Positions 37,801 to 43,935 of a stretch of 64,000 nucleotides of DNA are shown piece after piece (within the stretch, counting starts at the first letter, position 1; every line of letters starts with the position of its first letter). The position numbers and the translations under genes are program-made. Below the pieces are notes generated by a model. That model had not been told where the DNA came from, did not search any database, and saw only the letters and a program-made list of their open reading frames with translations. Source of the stretch: Siderastrea radians (lineage: Eukaryota; Cnidaria; Anthozoa; Scleractinia; Rhizangiidae); contig OZ024889.1 in NCBI GenBank assembly GCA_964017195.1, positions 64,547,858 to 64,611,857 of the forward strand, read 5' to 3'.

Positions 37801-40800
37801 AATACGCCTTTTCAAAACGTTTTCTGTCCATACGTATACGATTTCATTCGTTTTCGTTCTCCCCGTCCATGCGATTGAAAACGATCGAAACTGCTACTTT
37901 GCAGGGATCTACCTTGATGTTAGAACGAGAACGGAAGGCCAAATCGTGAAAAAAGAGAAAAAGGAAAACTTCCGTTTTTGATTGTTTTTGCCGTCCACAC
38001 GTGAACGATGAATTTCCGTTTTCAAACAATCTCCACTCAAGGCGGCGTTTTTTAAATCTACGTTTTCGGAGCGGCTTCAATCGTTTTCCCACGTAGACGT
38101 CTACCCGAAAAAAAAATACCCGTTTTCAAATAAAAAGGATTTAAAAAGAATACGTTTGGACTTGGCCTAAATCATCTCGTATCCTATTTTCTTTAGGTTT
38201 TTGTTCAAACTGGTAGACCTCCGACGTTACTGCAACACTTGTGTTCTCTTCCATTCCAGTATTTCAGTGATCCGAGGTGAGTGCACTTTGGGTTGGTTAA
38301 ACAATATTTTTGGAGTGAAATATGAGGTAATTTACTCTCCATTTCAGGTTTGTTCCGGAGAGGGATTTTTCCAAACTGCCGACGGCATTTCGTCGTAAGG
38401 GACATTAGGGAGTTTACGAAACCGCGACGGCAACACGATAAACTACCCTCGTTGTTCCCCTACAATGAGGGTCTCGGGCAAACAATATTTACTGTTTCTC
38501 TTAGGGCTAGTCATTAAAAATTATGTGCTTGATAACGCATGTACAGTGCAATTGTTTATCTAATTAAACCATTTTTTCAACACATGCTCTCGTTACGGTC
38601 GTCGTCGTGGTTTTGCAATCTCGCAATTAGCGGAAAACCTCACAGACTTTGTTCAAATGTGGCCGAACTATCCGGGAGCTGAATTTGTATAAAGGACAGC
38701 GCTCAAGTTCATCATTGTGTGAGCACGGCAAAGAAATGTACTAAAATGTTTCGTATCGGGTCTAATAAATTTTCTTTTTCGTTTTGACTCATCTCTTTGT
38801 TCCAGACTCCGGAACGTGTTATTTCCAACACTAATCGCCGCTTGCGTTGAAAATGAAGAAAATAAGAAGATCATTGAACAAGAAGTGAGCTGCGCTCTGC
38901 TTGAAAACTATGTCGAGGTACGTAACACAACCAGGCTTTGTTCACTGTTTCACTGCAGTCAGTGCGTTTTCAAAAAGTTCTCGATTTCCGTTTGGCCGGA
39001 AACGTGGCAAGGCATTGGCGTTCACATCGTTTTTCTTACCATTTTAATCGGTTTACCTTTATCCGCATTGCCCCTTTTGCAGTCATCGCTGACAAAGTAT
39101 TATACGAGAGTTTTGGGGTAGAATGCAAACGCGAGATTCGCCCGTCGTTTTCGTCCTGTGTCCAGTTGTTTAACAAACGATCGCATGCACTAATCCATAA
39201 AGTAATGGCGCCAACGTAGAACTCCGAATTCATCTTCTCAATAAATATTTCTCTAAGATATTTCACTTTTCCCTTCAGTTATAATTTGCTTTTGAAAAAT
39301 CGCACCTTGTATTAAAATGTTTGAAGAAATATCTGAAAGTTTGTAAATGACATAACTGAACAACCCCTTGTTGTGCTCAATTTAAACGCTTCATTCTCTT
39401 TAGGACATACGTGTTCCTTCCTTTCATTTGTGCCATTGTGGTTCTTTAAAGGCTATATACAAAGGCGATTTATGATAGATATTAGCAGCGATTTTAAGTG
39501 CAATTTCAATTATTGACGACTTTGGCTGAAGTAATAGCCGAGAAACTGCCTTAAAATTGCATTAAAAATTGCCTGCGTACACGGCCGTCGCAAACAAATA
39601 TATTTGTTTTTTGTTTTTTTTTGTTTTTGTTTTTCAGGAGCAAATATTAGATTTACATCATGATCACTTGCTGCCCTCTCAGAGCGGAAGGCGTTCAGGT
39701 TAGTCTGGATTGACACGCAGTACTCATGTTTGTATTGTGTGACAACACTAGGCTTGTTTCTATTTGCATCTCATTGTCGGGTAGGGAGCGTCTTCCATCC
39801 GATCAGTCAAAACGCAGGTTTTGTTAACCAATGAAAACAGCGATGCCAAACTTAAGGGCCCATTACAGTATCTTTTGAGGCCGTTGCTAGGCAAAAATGA
39901 GTTTGCTGTAACTCAACAGATGTATGCTTTCATTGGGCCAAATTTGGACAACATTCATTGAGGGCAAATATGGCTCAGCTTATGACGTCATCGGACCACG
40001 CCCAATGTCACGTGATCAGAAACAGAAAAATGCGTTTTTACTTAAAGACCTCCCTTTTCGTCCATAATTTTTTGTACCATACCATTTCATAAGCCGTCTT
40101 AAAGAAATTTAAGCATGCGTTTTGGATTACGAAGAAAAATGAACAAATAAGAATGAAAAATGTGCTTCTTTGACCACTCTTTTGGGTATAATTTTTTTGT
40201 TTTCTGCTATGCTTAAATTTCGAGAATAAAAGATGTTTTTTTGAATTCTTTTCAAATGCAGCAGCTACGTTTACTTCTTGGCGAGAAAAGTACATTTTTC
40301 GCGGCACCGAAAGTGACGCTCGTTTTTTCAATGGCCAGGTGCCTAAGCGTTAAATGGCTAGGTCGCTAAGGCCATAATTTTCCCATTCTTGGCATAGTGG
40401 ACAGCAGCGCAGCTGTTGTTGGAATGATGGCCGCGAGTCAGATAAAAGCCGTCGAACTGGATGTGTAATGATGATTGGTTTTCCCGTTGGATTGCTTCAG
40501 TTCTCGCTTCTTTCACGCTCCAGTCGGTGATCTGTTTTACGAACGGCGCAAGCCATTCAACAACGTGGATCCACTGAGTCGAACTGACGTGGTCAAGACT
40601 GAGAGACCCGAGAATTTTATGATAAGCTTAACCTTTGAAATACTGCCCAGTGGCGGATCCAGGATTTTTGAAAGGGGGGTGGCTGACCTGACAGAACGAT
40701 ATCAGAATATTCAAAGACAAAATTACCTCAGTGATAGTTCTGTTGGATCCGCCCCTGCTGCCCACTGACAAGGAATGAAAGAGCAACGAAATTATGTATT

Positions 40801-42245
40801 GCAGACCTTGGACGCCGGTTGTGGCTTTCACGACAGAGGTATCACTCTTCAAACTGAATTTTTCTCCACATCGACTACACTCGAAGTCGAACTCTTCAAC
40901 TGTGTTTTGTTTTACCGAACAAAATTCATATTTCTCCTTTCCACAGTCACAGTCTTTTAGATCGCTTAAATTACTTTTTGCTTATTTCTCAAGTGAGGTT
41001 GAGGTTATTAGCAGACGTTGCCCATCAGATGTATCGAGCTCACCATTATTTGTCAGGTTTTCTATCGTGTGCTTTAATAATAGCATTATCAATGTGGGCA
41101 TGAAATTCGCGCGATAGAGCTGCTTTCAAGGACAATTTACAAGCTTCCTTTCTTGCTGTATGCTGCTCCACGCTGTCTTGCAACAGTGGCTTCAAGTCAG
41201 TGGCCTCGAGAGCTTCGTTTATTGAAGAGCTGTCTAAACACTAGAGTTGCTTAGGTTCGGAAGGGCATTTCACAGGTTCGCACATCGATCAGTTTTCTCG
41301 CAAGCGACATCACGTCAGGTAGATTGGGAGCAGTCGAAGTCACGGCCGCGGACAGCAGGGATTTCTTTATGGGTTCGGGATGATGGCACAATACTTATTT
41401 CGATTTGCCTCCGCATCATTGACATTTCTATTCCTGACCTGACACAAAATCCTTGAATGTCGGCTTTTCGCGATCTGCATTTCCCCATCGACTTGCAGCC
41501 ATCGCTGCGCTTTCTGTTTACGTGCGTACGTGGATAGCTTCGAGCTCATTTTCAACTGAAACACCCAGTTTAAGAAATAAAGGCACAACTCACATGTTGT
41601 AAACGTAAAGCAGAAAATTAAAATCAATTAGAAAAGTAAACAAAAAAGTTTCTTTTGTGTTTGTCGCAACGAAATAAAAAACAGTTGTCGGCGACTCGAA
41701 CGGACGGGCCGGCGCCGGGACGCCAGAAAGCGCGCGAAAAATTTGAGGCCGACTGGAAGTAAAATTGCACGTGCATGGCAACCGCGTATCGTAGCAACGG
41801 GATACTGTAATGGGCCCTTAAGCAAGTGTGCAATGGTCTTTTGGGGGCATTTTTGTGGTTCTCTCTAGTTGTTCCTCGGCATGCTTAACCTGATCTTTTG
41901 ATTTCACCCTTTTCCCACTCTGGGAAAAGGCAAGTTTCCAATCAATCTATTATCAGGACAAACTGTTCTTTGCGTTATTGCCGTTGGTTTTGATTGCTCA
42001 GATAGTACTTTGGTTATGATTTTAGTGAAGTGCATTTTTCCAAAGAACATTGTTACACAAAATTTCGTGACATCAAATTTCTGCATTTTTTGCCACAAAT
42101 TTTGTCCAAGAAAAGGGAACTTCTCATTTATTAATATTGTTTTTCTTTTACTTCAGATGGAGAGGTATCCCAGCGATTTGCTCTGGTTAATAGATTTCCA
42201 TCTTCTAAGTGGGAAGAAGCGAGACAGTTCCTTCTGGGATCTTGA
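6060..42245 (+). CDS. SCAPER: SCAPER, S phase cyclin A-associated protein in the ER (complete, 34 exons)
   Basis: Exons: 6060-6215, 10375-10492, 14469-14749, 15232-15332, 15613-16555, 18199-18259, 18557-18671, 19152-19191, 19315-19386, 21343-21483, 22214-22285, 22450-22479, 22831-22884, 24645-24716, 24807-24877, 25916-25997, 26590-26643, 26739-26831, 27325-27423, 27703-27833, 28034-28102, 28481-28607, 29096-29214, 29758-29881, 34243-34442, 35432-35578, 35679-35755, 36038-36186, 36726-36787, 37524-37611, 38197-38276, 38806-38917, 39638-39698, 42157-42245. Every junction is GT-AG and phases agree throughout: 4290 nt, 1429 residues plus TGA. Recognised blocks are the N-terminal ARYWSYLFDNLKRAVDEIY region, a long charged coiled coil, one C2H2 finger and the helical C-terminal half ending in FPSSKWEEARQFLLGS. 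Known for the family: ER-associated cyclin A/Cdk2 partner, and adaptor bringing CCR4-NOT to TTC5-marked ribosomes that are making tubulin. The ATG at 6060 has a better context than the in-frame 6030. The first exon is the least certain part. Confidence 0.93.
6496..6536. repeat. 41-bp palindrome in SCAPER intron 1
   Basis: Two perfect 19-bp arms, gagtggataaaccttaccc and its complement, are separated by tta. It is a strong potential hairpin. It may be the remnant of a short MITE, since gtggataa recurs at other MITE ends in the window (for example near 53190). Confidence 0.75.
6649..7628. mobile_element. Foldback element with about 270-bp arms and GGGGACGTG minisatellite
   Basis: The left arm (6649-6910) starts ggctgtggctaaaagtgg, runs through a degenerate ggggacgtgggatc-type minisatellite, and ends near tgccaatcac. 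The right arm (7357-7628) is its inverse, ending ccacttttagccacag. About 450 bp of unrelated sequence lie between. No transposase is seen. It is probably a non-autonomous element in SCAPER intron 1. Confidence 0.65.
7613..7825. repeat. Two further hairpins abutting the foldback element
   Basis: Positions 7613-7650 (cacttttagccacagtcg onward) pair with 7690-7727 (cgactgtggctaaaagtg) around a (CAA)n loop. Immediately after, 7734-7752 (gacttacagtatatagt) pairs weakly with 7808-7826 (atatactgtaaagtcc). The first hairpin reuses the foldback terminus, so one terminus occurs three times in alternating orientation. Confidence 0.55.
8028..8974. repeat. Duplicated block X, copy 1
   Basis: This 947-bp block recurs at 9335-10281 with a constant offset of 1307 bp. 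Long stretches were compared and no difference was found. The X-to-Y junction at 8974 shares a single t with both source contexts. No coding exon lies in it; open frames here appear in both copies and are not genes. Confidence 0.85.
8724..8906. mobile_element. MITE inside block X (copy 1)
   Basis: About 183 bp with inverted ends: ccagaaaatatccatac on the left and gtatggatattttctgg on the right. The core is G-rich (gggggagggggtcttaaagg) and non-coding. It was carried along in the block duplication. Confidence 0.7.
8974..9339. repeat. Duplicated block Y, copy 1
   Basis: This 366-bp block recurs at 13203-13568 with a constant offset of 4229 bp and no difference seen. It begins gtactaagaacaaattaaaa. 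The junction with the next X copy carries a shared gtgaa (9335-9339). Confidence 0.85.
9335..10281. repeat. Duplicated block X, copy 2
   Basis: Second copy of 8028-8974. It continues into unique sequence (10282-13202) that carries SCAPER exon 2, whereas copy 1 continues directly into block Y. Confidence 0.85.
10031..10213. mobile_element. MITE inside block X (copy 2)
   Basis: Same element as 8724-8906, displaced by 1307 bp. Confidence 0.7.
10375..10492 (+). CDS. SCAPER: SCAPER exon 2: conserved N-terminal motif
   Basis: Residues 53-91 (phase 0 in, phase 1 out). It encodes TNSHDHVRKLVEQEGRAARN then LVTWSVP, matching the very N-terminus of vertebrate SCAPER. The acceptor is acatcaacag and the donor gatg/gtgagaac. 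This exon sits in the unique segment between the duplicated blocks at 9335-10281 and 13203-13568, so a copy of the locus lacking that segment would skip it and shift frame. Confidence 0.9.
13203..13568. repeat. Duplicated block Y, copy 2
   Basis: Second copy of 8974-9339. It lies downstream of the unique segment with SCAPER exon 2, within SCAPER intron 2. Confidence 0.85.
14469..15332 (+). CDS. SCAPER: SCAPER exons 3-4: most conserved N-terminal domain
   Basis: Exon 3 (14469-14749, residues 92-185) has a basic Ser-rich linker followed by DLRARYWSYLFDNLKRAVDE and YGTCEADESIVECQ. Exon 4 (15232-15332, residues 186-218) continues EVIMMLDQCRRDFSALIDRI. This block matches the N-terminal domain that defines the SCAPER family and is nearly identical to vertebrate sequence. 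Intron 3 holds a tRNA-like SINE remnant. Confidence 0.93.
14852..14921 (+). mobile_element. tRNA-derived SINE remnant in SCAPER intron 3
   Basis: aactcagtggttggagtg resembles a tRNA box A and D arm, and gggttcaatgg about 45 bp later resembles box B. A clover-leaf does not close well and there is no acceptor stem, so it is called a SINE head and not a tRNA gene. Confidence 0.4.
15412..15512. mobile_element. 101-bp hairpin MITE with 9-bp target duplication
   Basis: Inverted arms pair gttcttttggctcgtcaagc with the matching gacgagccaaaagaac. It is flanked by the direct repeat actgaaaag at 15403-15411 and 15513-15521. A 9-bp duplication is typical of Mutator-like elements. It lies in SCAPER intron 4. 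Confidence 0.75.
15613..16555 (+). CDS. SCAPER: SCAPER exon 5: long variable acidic region
   Basis: Residues 219-533 in a single 943-nt exon. It starts RPTSLAWEVRKSSPGK, matching the RPTSLAWEV motif of vertebrate SCAPER, then has SWADKVRGTTS and EEGWETVYHGRK, both recognisable family motifs. The rest is poorly conserved, Ser/Asn-rich and then Glu-rich, with repeated ESLTKEIAEEEE-like segments resembling the acidic region just before the vertebrate coiled coil. Much of it is probably disordered. Confidence 0.9.
16897..17862. mobile_element. Satellite-core element C (CAGTGTTCTCC ends, 6-bp TSD)
   Basis: The ends are cagtgttctcc on the left and ggagaacactg on the right, flanked by tagctg on both sides (16891-16896, 17863-17868). 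Subterminal sequence contains repeated accggtaa and taccgctt words. The core (about 17050-17690) is a degenerate array of about 50-bp units with the word ttctcgacatttctccgtac. Read on the - strand this is the same unit as in the elements at 22971-24490 and 49903-51424. No transposase is seen. It lies in SCAPER intron 5. Confidence 0.8.
18199..26643 (+). CDS. SCAPER: SCAPER exons 6-17: charged coiled-coil region
   Basis: Twelve small exons (residues 534-821), including a 40-nt exon (19152-19191) and a 30-nt microexon (22450-22479). Exons 6-7 carry SLSWEEMIAKYD and SSWGDVVEQ, matching the paired W-containing motifs of vertebrates, then LSSPSRKRP. Exons 8-17 are almost all Lys, Arg, Glu and Gln heptad-like sequence, with KAQEEEAKVNEIAFINTLEA as the best landmark. 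The introns carry an inverted-terminal element with a satellite core (intron 13), two related MITEs (introns 9 and 10) and a hAT-like element (intron 15). Confidence 0.92.
19648..19861. mobile_element. MITE of the TTAACCCTTTAAGCC family, copy 1
   Basis: About 214 bp ending in ttaccctttaagccgcaa and ggggcttaaagggctaa. It is about 70-80 percent similar by eye to 21696-21906, with shared internal words such as aatttctccttat and gtcatgagaat. SCAPER intron 9. Confidence 0.75.
19970..20165. mobile_element. Short hAT-like MITE (CAGGGCTGTAG ends)
   Basis: The left end cagggctgtagttagaa is inverse to the right end atctacatccctg. The interior has ccggctgccggc words. No convincing target duplication. 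SCAPER intron 9. Confidence 0.5.
21696..21906. mobile_element. MITE of the TTAACCCTTTAAGCC family, copy 2
   Basis: Ends ttaaccctttaagcccca and tggggcttaaaggggtaa. Second member of the family seen at 19648-19861, in SCAPER intron 10. Confidence 0.75.
22971..24490. mobile_element. Satellite-core element A (GGGCTCGAGACTAAC ends)
   Basis: The left end gggctcgagactaac is inverse to the right end gttagtctcgagccc. Subterminal words are ctagtggctagtgaga and actagccaaaatggctagtg. The core from about 23330 to 24270 is an array of about 50-bp units around gtacggagaaacgttgagaa. It is the same family, in the same orientation, as 49903-51424. A short frame at the left that is open in the other copy is closed by TGA here. 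SCAPER intron 13. Confidence 0.8.
25505..25882. mobile_element. hAT-like non-autonomous element with near-perfect 8-bp TSD
   Basis: The left end cagggctgctacgatac is inverse to the right end gtatcgttgcagccct. Flanks are gtatcttg (25497-25504) and atatcttg (25883-25890), 7 of 8 matching. The subterminal zone is rich in acgatacgatac words. It ends only 34 bp before SCAPER exon 16. Confidence 0.75.
26739..27423 (+). CDS. SCAPER: SCAPER exons 18-19: C2H2 zinc finger
   Basis: Exon 18 (26739-26831) ends YDRKKMCTLCNVE and exon 19 (27325-27423) continues IVSEVYLLSHLRGKKHQQAL. Together they make one finger, C846-x2-C849-x12-H862-x5-H868, with the same spacing as vertebrate SCAPER. The intron splits the finger between the cysteine and histidine pairs. 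All four ligands are intact. Confidence 0.95.
27045..27121. repeat. (TTCG)n/(TCCG)n microsatellite
   Basis: Interrupted tetranucleotide array of cgttcgttctttcgtccgtc type in SCAPER intron 18. Confidence 0.85.
27703..29881 (+). CDS. SCAPER: SCAPER exons 20-24: post-finger helical region
   Basis: Residues 886-1075. Exon 20 has the basic KKLRTRMAAK block. Exon 21 has GREYESN, matching the AKEYESL motif. Exon 22 (28481-28607) gives RLQKIVKDLNRQLQSQGSGP and LGELGRILESK. Exon 23 gives LGGLVALTRVLL. Exon 24 (29758-29881) gives ALCSVANVMSLACGDCLDNC, matching the cysteine-rich segment of vertebrates. Helical-repeat character is inferred from the leucine pattern. Exon 24 is followed by a 4.36 kb intron that holds nested transposons. 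Confidence 0.92.
28149..28273. mobile_element. 125-bp hairpin MITE
   Basis: ggggtcaatttaataaaacg and cttgtaaatgttttatcaa then gtgacccc are inverse, and the arms continue inward as ctacacttgtaaatta. It lies between SCAPER exons 21 and 22. Confidence 0.65.
28632..28700. repeat. (AACT)n/(AAAT)n microsatellite
   Basis: Tetranucleotide run changing from aact to aacc to aaat, in SCAPER intron 22. Confidence 0.9.
29924..32815. mobile_element. 2.9 kb transposon in SCAPER intron 24, carrying a nested element
   Basis: The left end cagggttcaaaata is inverse to the right end tattttgaaccctg. Both are flanked by agttt (29919-29923 and 32816-32820). Subterminal gccggc words occur at both sides. Internal open frames are short and unrecognised, so it is either a decayed or a non-autonomous element. 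It is interrupted by the element at 30760-32233. Confidence 0.6.
30760..32233. mobile_element. Nested 1.47 kb element with TGAGGGGAGAGGAACGG ends and TAAA TSD
   Basis: The left end tgaggggagaggaacgg is inverse to the right end ccgttcctctcccctca, each flanked by taaa (30756-30759 and 32234-32237). Next to each end are several agggaggagggagaaacgg-type purine minisatellite units. The interior has no recognisable protein. Confidence 0.75.
33586..33615. repeat. (GTCT)n microsatellite
   Basis: About seven consecutive gtct units in SCAPER intron 24. Confidence 0.9.
34243..42245 (+). CDS. SCAPER: SCAPER exons 25-34: C-terminal helical domain and stop
   Basis: Residues 1076-1429. Exon 25 starts with a low-complexity linker, then LATALLKLLATVLQCFATA. 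Later landmarks are QACLALLSATAQYLGSR (exon 26), EIVSFLYAILMNAG (exon 28), SLGAEGVSLEFRHIISHLL (exon 29), LLHEVILIVGYFTVLNNDNQ (exon 30), LCSLPFQYFSDPR (exon 31), FPTLIAACVENEENKKIIEQ (exon 32) and FPSSKWEEARQFLLGS plus TGA (exon 34). All align in order with the vertebrate C-terminus. The last intron (39699-42156) contains a TTAA-flanked transposon. Confidence 0.94.
34638..35166. repeat. Long (GACT)n/(GATT)n tetranucleotide array
   Basis: Over 500 bp of actg units with a pure attg block (34799-34868) and scattered variants, directly in the intron between SCAPER exons 25 and 26. The repeated SQS and INQ peptides on the - strand come from the repeat itself. Confidence 0.9.
36215..36358 (-). mobile_element. 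tRNA-derived SINE in SCAPER intron 28
   Basis: On the - strand, gatagctcagttggttagag is a good box A and gggtcagaatccc a degenerate box B, followed by a body that contains gtatacaactgcgacgg. It lies antisense to SCAPER just after exon 28. The acceptor stem and 3' end do not fit a working tRNA. Confidence 0.6.
37112..37468. mobile_element. MITE-like repeat with TAGTTTAGCCA words
   Basis: The left ggcttggctaaactaggaa is inverse to the right ttcccaatttagccagg. The word tttcctagtttagcca and aaacatttgtt recur inside, giving a partly tandem internal structure. SCAPER intron 29. Confidence 0.55.
37746..38170. mobile_element. MITE with GTCCACACGTAT ends
   Basis: The left cctgtccacacgtat is inverse to the right atacgtttggacttgg. 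The inner part is rich in cgttttc and gaaaacg words that can fold. It ends 26 bp before SCAPER exon 31, close to the branch-point zone. Confidence 0.6.
38405..38632. mobile_element. Probable degraded MITE
   Basis: gggagtttacgaaaccgcga at the left is loosely inverse to gtcgtggttttgcaatctcg at the right. Weakly supported. Confidence 0.35.
39856..41818 (-). mobile_element. TTAA-flanked 1.96 kb transposon in last SCAPER intron
   Basis: The ends gggcccattacagtatc and gatactgtaatgggccc are directly bordered by ttaa (39852-39855 and 41819-41822). That is the target preference of Kolobok and piggyBac superfamilies. On the - strand around 40850-40960 one frame reads DLKDCDCGKEKYEF and FDFECSRCGEKFSL, a possible zinc-ribbon remnant with CxC and CxxC pairs. 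The frame is broken by stops, so any transposase is decayed. Confidence 0.7.
40648..40767. mobile_element. 120-bp hAT-like MITE nested in the TTAA element
   Basis: The left cagtggcggatccagg is inverse to the right tggatccgcccctgctgccc, ending actg. It interrupts the decayed frame of the host element. No matching flanking duplication was found. Confidence 0.6.
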
Positions 42246-43935
42246 CAGCAGTTTAAATCTCCATAGCACAAATATTTTAAGCCTAGAATGGTTTGCTTAC
42301 CCTTCATAGTATAATTTATCCTACCATATTGTACAAAGTGTGAAAGAAAAAGTCAGGTTCCAGTATCAAAATGCAGATGTAATAAGATGTGTATTAGCAT
42401 CGCTATAGTGTATTTATTAAGCCATAGATATATTTGGTTGTTGCGTTATTTAAATTTAACGCTTGATATTTTTGGTGGCATTTCTCATGATCACTTTTAG
42501 GTGTGTAATTTTTTTAAAAAATCCAAGAGTAGTGGTGCCAAAATGCTGCATTTGCCCCAATTTGATATTCAACCTCAAAAACTGTCTACTGTGTTTCCAG
42601 CTGCAAGCATAACCAAGGTGTCTTTTTTTTCCATCTTGTGAAGAAATACATAGACGCACCCATTTTAAAAACACAAAATGCCTTTGTCTGTGATCATAAT
42701 CAAGGTACATTTTTTTAAGGTTTTTGTCTTCTGAGTGTACAGAATTTAATATTAATTTTGTTATATTGTAGATTAAATATTTATGTACTGCAGTTGCATT
42801 TGTAATTAAAAAAAAGACTTGCTTTGTTGTCCTTCTTTACTGAAAATCTTTTCCCTGAGTTACTTCCAACCTGACCAGGACAAGCAGAGGACCAGCAGAG
42901 AACCAAGATGGGCTGCCTGCTGGTCAGGGGGAATACAATCTCAGGGAATAAGATGAATTGAGAGAAAAATTTTAGCCTGATTCCCAGTCTCTTTATTTTG
43001 CATATACTGTACATAAAGAGAACACAGACCCTACCCAAGATCCCTTGAAATGCAGTAATATGCAGCAATGACAGAAAAGGCTAAAATGGATCACACAAGA
43101 AACCACCACAATAGAATAATTTAATGGAAATCGCACACATCAAAAACACCAGTGACAAACAAGTGATGATGGATACAACTGCTGTGTAAAAGGGGCATAC
43201 ATGCTGCGTGCAAAACCTGTTTTAAAACTGCAAAGAATTTACCTGAAGTCAGGGGATTACTTGGCCTAGCAACTCAAGGAAAGCACATAAACTAGTCAAG
43301 ATTGCATTAAGTTTCTTGAATTTCCATTATCCAAATGTTTCCTTGTAGTTATAGAAGTAATAACACAGTGGTTTTTAAACCACCAATATCAAGAAGCATG
43401 AGTATTCCTTTGGCCATCTCTACCTTTGGTTGCAAATTTTTACACCTGAATAATTGCACTGCCACTTTTGATCTTGGTAAACAAGATGGAATTTTCTGCA
43501 TGACATAAAAAGCAGACAAAATGTTTCTTTTGTGCCAGGGTGCAATACTGGGGATATGAAGGGCTGTCCATTTCCTTAGTGTTATCAATGTCTTTCACAT
43601 GTAGCTTCCCTTGGTGTTCTTAACACTTACTTTAAATTAACAACAAATTGATAATGTACTAAAACCTATTAAGTACTCTTGTCCACACTGGTAGCATTCC
43701 TTTAAGTCAAAACCAGTCTTATATTGCAATACATTTTGGGATTCAGGTCTGTAGGGTAGATGATTTAAATTTTTTTCAGGTACATTCCATTTTATGAACA
43801 AGGACTTTGTCCCATACTTTCAAAGCTTCGATCCATCTACAGTAACAAAAAAGTGATCAACTGTGTTAAAAAATGGGTTGACCGAAAGGAATGCAACCCT
43901 TGGGACGTAAAGTGTTATCTAGCACTATATCTTTC
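42246..43935. other. Convergent intergenic gap between SCAPER and TBCA
   Basis: Both genes end here tail-to-tail, with stops 1.69 kb apart, so most of the gap must be 3' UTR. A candidate poly(A) signal for SCAPER is attaaa at 42772. No gene or transposon is recognised. Confidence 0.5.
42992..42997 (-). terminator. Candidate TBCA poly(A) signal
   Basis: tttatt on the + strand is aataaa on the - strand, about 940 nt after the TBCA stop. An attaaa alternative lies at 43120-43125. If 42992 is used, the TBCA 3' UTR comes close to, or overlaps, the SCAPER 3' end. Confidence 0.3.

Noticed and set aside
38816..39121. Longer reading frame extending SCAPER exon 32 past 38917
   Set aside because: A clear donor (gtcgag/gtacgt) and matching phase with exon 33 show the extension is intron read-through.
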